From Elusimicrobiota bacterium (GTDB lineage: Bacteria; Elusimicrobiota; Elusimicrobia; JACQJN01): 6,857 nucleotides of DNA. Position 1 is the stretch's first letter; each line of letters starts with the position of its first letter. The notes under the pieces were generated by a model. The model was not told the DNA's origin, searched no databases, and saw only the letters and a program-made list of their open reading frames with translations. The stretch is from the NCBI GenBank assembly GCA_016205045.1, contig JACQJM010000198.1, positions 1 to 6,857 on the forward strand. The letters run 5' to 3'. This document shows, one piece after another, positions 5,903-6,857 of the stretch. A program made the translations under genes and the position numbers.

Positions 5903-6735
5903 TAGGGGATGGAAGAAATTTCCAGTAATTTTTGCTTTTGAGCATTCAAATTGGGATTGCTTCCTTCCCAAACAAAGGAAAGAAAGGATTCCCAGGTCCA
6001 GGGCATTTTCTGGGCAAATAAATCGGTTATCGCTTCCGCGTACTGCTGGATTTCCCATTGAGCGGCGGCATCCGCTCGCAGGGCAATAAAATTCATCAAG
6101 GATCTGGCGTTGGCGGTCCAGTAAAACTGTGTGTAGAGGCTTAAGGGAAGCACCATGCGCGCCATTTCGCGCGCCACCCCGGCTTCTAGAAGCTGCCGGT
6201 AAATACTGAAACTCTGTTGATGATGTTTTTCCATGAGAGCATGGCATTTCTTTTGATCCAGTTGAGGGGTCGCTTGAGAGCCCTGTTTGTTTTTGGAGTC
6301 CGGGGCCCGCCAGGTGTTGGGAACATAAAACTCATCGGGAACTTCAACATAGCGTCCGGAAATTTCATTGATGCCTGATCCCGAGGCTTCAAAAAGCCCA
6401 CTGCCCTCGAAGCTCCCTAGTTCGTAAGAACCGATGCGATGACGGAACCACTGTCTGGCCACAAATATGGGGCATTTGATGTGGAATTTGAAAATGGCAT
6501 GTTCAAAAGGGGTCATGTGTTCGTGTTTGATCAAGTAGGCGATGAGTTTGCGGTCTTTTTCCTCTCCCTTAGAACCCGTTCCATAAGATACGCGGGCGGC
6601 GCGAACGACTCCCAAGTCTCCTCCCATAAACTCGATGAGTCGTACAAATCCAAGATCCAGGACTTGAACCTCCTTCTCTGCTATGAGTTCGGGTTGTGGA
6701 GCCAAGGTGTTGGGGGGTGGTTGCTGAGTACTCAT
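5902..6735 (-). CDS. thyX: Flavin-dependent thymidylate synthase with active-site insertion
   Basis: ThyX methylates dUMP to dTMP using methylenetetrahydrofolate, FAD and NADPH, replacing ThyA. The 277-residue protein follows Thermotoga maritima ThyX closely: VLDLGFVRLIEFMG at 26-39, RAARVSYG near 45-52, KHEHMTPFEH at 70-79, the signature RHRIGS at 98-103, NEISGRY at 123-129, VAREMARMVLPLSLYTQFYW at 187-206, and NARSLMNFIALRADAAAQWE at 209-228. In T. maritima RHRxxSY runs straight into NExSGRY. Here 18 residues (105-122) separate them, although all motif residues are kept. I chose ATG 6735 because AGAGGT lies 6 bases upstream. The in-frame ATG at 6798 would add 21 residues encoded mostly by a palindromic repeat. 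The HemQ-family gene follows 10 bases after the stop codon. The enzyme may be active with an extended loop, or impaired. Confidence 0.95.
   Translation of the reverse strand: MSTQQPPPNTLAPQPELIAEKEVQVLDLGFVRLIEFMGGDLGVVRAARVSYGTGSKGEEKDRKLIAYLIKHEHMTPFEHAIFKFHIKCPIFVARQWFRHRIGSYELGSFEGSGLFEASGSGINEISGRYVEVPDEFYVPNTWRAPDSKNKQGSQATPQLDQKKCHALMEKHHQQSFSIYRQLLEAGVAREMARMVLPLSLYTQFYWTANARSLMNFIALRADAAAQWEIQQYAEAITDLFAQKMPWTWESFLSFVWEGSNPNLNAQKQKLLEISSIP
6370..6423 (-). repeat. 54-bp in-frame insertion in the ThyX active-site region
   Basis: Eighteen codons encode the Gly/Ser-rich segment ELGSFEGSGLFEASGSGI between RHRIGSY and NEISGRY, which are contiguous in T. maritima ThyX. The DNA contains short complementary arms: GAGCTTC at 6409-6415 against GAAGCCTC at 6383-6390 with one bulge, and the smaller hairpin GGCTT-TTTG-AAGCC. 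The palindrome is much weaker than that of the HemQ-family element and there is no clear target duplication. It may be a decayed insertion of another type or a lineage-specific loop. Confidence 0.7.
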
Positions 6736-6741
6736 CCCGCC

Positions 6742-6747
6742 ACCTCT
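6742..6747 (-). promoter_or_regulatory. Ribosome binding site deciding the thyX start
   Basis: AGAGGT lies 6 bases before ATG 6735 on the minus strand. The site and spacing closely match those of the next gene, supporting 6735 over the in-frame ATG at 6798. Confidence 0.75.
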
Positions 6748-6758
6748 TCGGTGATTTT

Positions 6759-6794
6759 GGATTTTGCCTGCCTGCCGGCGAGGCAGGGATTTTG
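6759..6794. mobile_element. Small palindromic element in the thyX leader
   Basis: CCTGCC (6771-6776) and GGCAGG (6782-6787) form a 6-bp stem with loop GGCGA, and an extra CCTGCC copy at 6767-6772 offers an alternative register. The palindrome is flanked by the 8-bp direct repeat GGATTTTG at 6759-6766 and 6787-6794, as expected for a small insertion with target duplication. Its core CCTGCCGGCGA differs at one base from CCTGCTGGCGA in the HemQ-family element, so the two may be related. It is transcribed in the 5' region of thyX if the promoter lies upstream. Confidence 0.65.
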
Positions 6795-6804
6795 TCATTT
6801 CGTT

Positions 6805-6857
6805 TCAGTAGCTTCCGCGGAGTACGGCGGTATCTCGAAACTCGACCTCCTTACTCA
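6805..6857 (-). other. Tail of an unidentified frame or dispersed repeat, cut by the window edge
   Basis: One minus-strand frame is open from the edge for 16 codons, reading SKEVEFRDTAVLRGSY, and stops at TGA 6807-6805. It could be the C-terminus of an upstream gene, but I recognise no family. AAGGAGGTCGAG at 6841-6852 looks like a strong ribosome binding site, yet no start codon follows at a usable distance. The stretch also holds the palindrome TCCGCGGA (6814-6821) and complementary arms CCGC/GCGG (6815-6818, 6827-6830). A repeat is therefore as likely as a gene end. Confidence 0.25.

Noticed and set aside
5837..6247. Open frame of 136 codons on the minus strand across the thyX to hemQ junction
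   Set aside because: It runs in another frame over conserved thyX sequence and over the start of the next gene, with no family resemblance.
6370..6423. Intein remnant in ThyX
   Set aside because: Inteins in other ThyX proteins make this worth asking, but 18 residues with no splicing motifs and no Cys or Ser at the junctions do not fit.
5736..6798. Upstream ATG starts at 5945 (hemQ) and 6798 (thyX)
   Set aside because: Both in-frame downstream ATGs have AGAGGT at 5-6 bases. The longer forms would add residues from the thyX overlap or from a palindromic repeat that homologues are not expected to have.
6841..6857. 3' end of a 16S rRNA on the plus strand, because of ACCTCCTTA
   Set aside because: The preceding bases do not match the conserved 16S 3' region, so only the short pyrimidine motif is shared.

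Overview
The window comes from a bacterium with a moderate G+C chromosome and compact, overlapping gene layout. Five recognisable genes lie head to tail on the minus strand. In transcription order they are thyX, a chlorite-dismutase/HemQ-family gene, glgC, a GH57/DUF3536 glycoside hydrolase, and phoH. One small unrecognised gene lies on the plus strand and meets phoH tail to tail. Short palindromic insertions, 7-nt intergenic repeats and this gene set suggest an uncultivated candidate phylum such as Omnitrophota. That taxonomic guess rests on memory of similar repeats and is weak.

Layout. Positions 1-284 hold no convincing gene: a G-rich, structured first 150 bases, then an A/T-rich stretch. 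Positions 285-602 (+) encode a 105-residue protein with an N-terminal membrane segment. Its stop codon overlaps the phoH stop codon. Positions 599-5002 (-) are glgC, GH57 and phoH, joined by a 4-nt ATGA overlap and a 29-nt overlap, so probably one translationally coupled unit. Positions 5003-5099 are an intergenic stretch made of two clusters of degenerate 7-nt tandem repeats. They are mutually inverted, and a 15-codon mini-ORF there ends on the glgC start. Positions 5100-6735 (-) are the HemQ-family gene and thyX, each with an AGAGGT ribosome binding site that fixes the start. Positions 6736-6857 hold a palindromic element and the tail of an unidentified reading frame.

The most unusual signal is that two consecutive conserved genes each carry an extra in-frame segment at a family-conserved position. 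The HemQ-family gene has a 63-bp (21-codon) palindromic insertion flanked by a 9-bp direct repeat, and removing it restores a normal family sequence. ThyX has an 18-codon Gly/Ser-rich insertion between its RHRxxS and NExSGRY motifs, at the active site. A third, shorter palindrome flanked by an 8-bp direct repeat sits in the thyX leader and shares an 11-nt core (one mismatch) with the HemQ insertion. Together they look like a family of small palindromic elements that can enter genes in frame, comparable in behaviour to the Rickettsia palindromic elements.

Functionally, ThyX makes dTMP, the HemQ-like protein belongs to the heme-linked Cld family, GlgC makes ADP-glucose for alpha-glucan synthesis, the GH57 enzyme probably acts on an alpha-glucan, and PhoH is an RNA-linked ATPase. 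Only glgC and GH57 form an obvious pathway pair.
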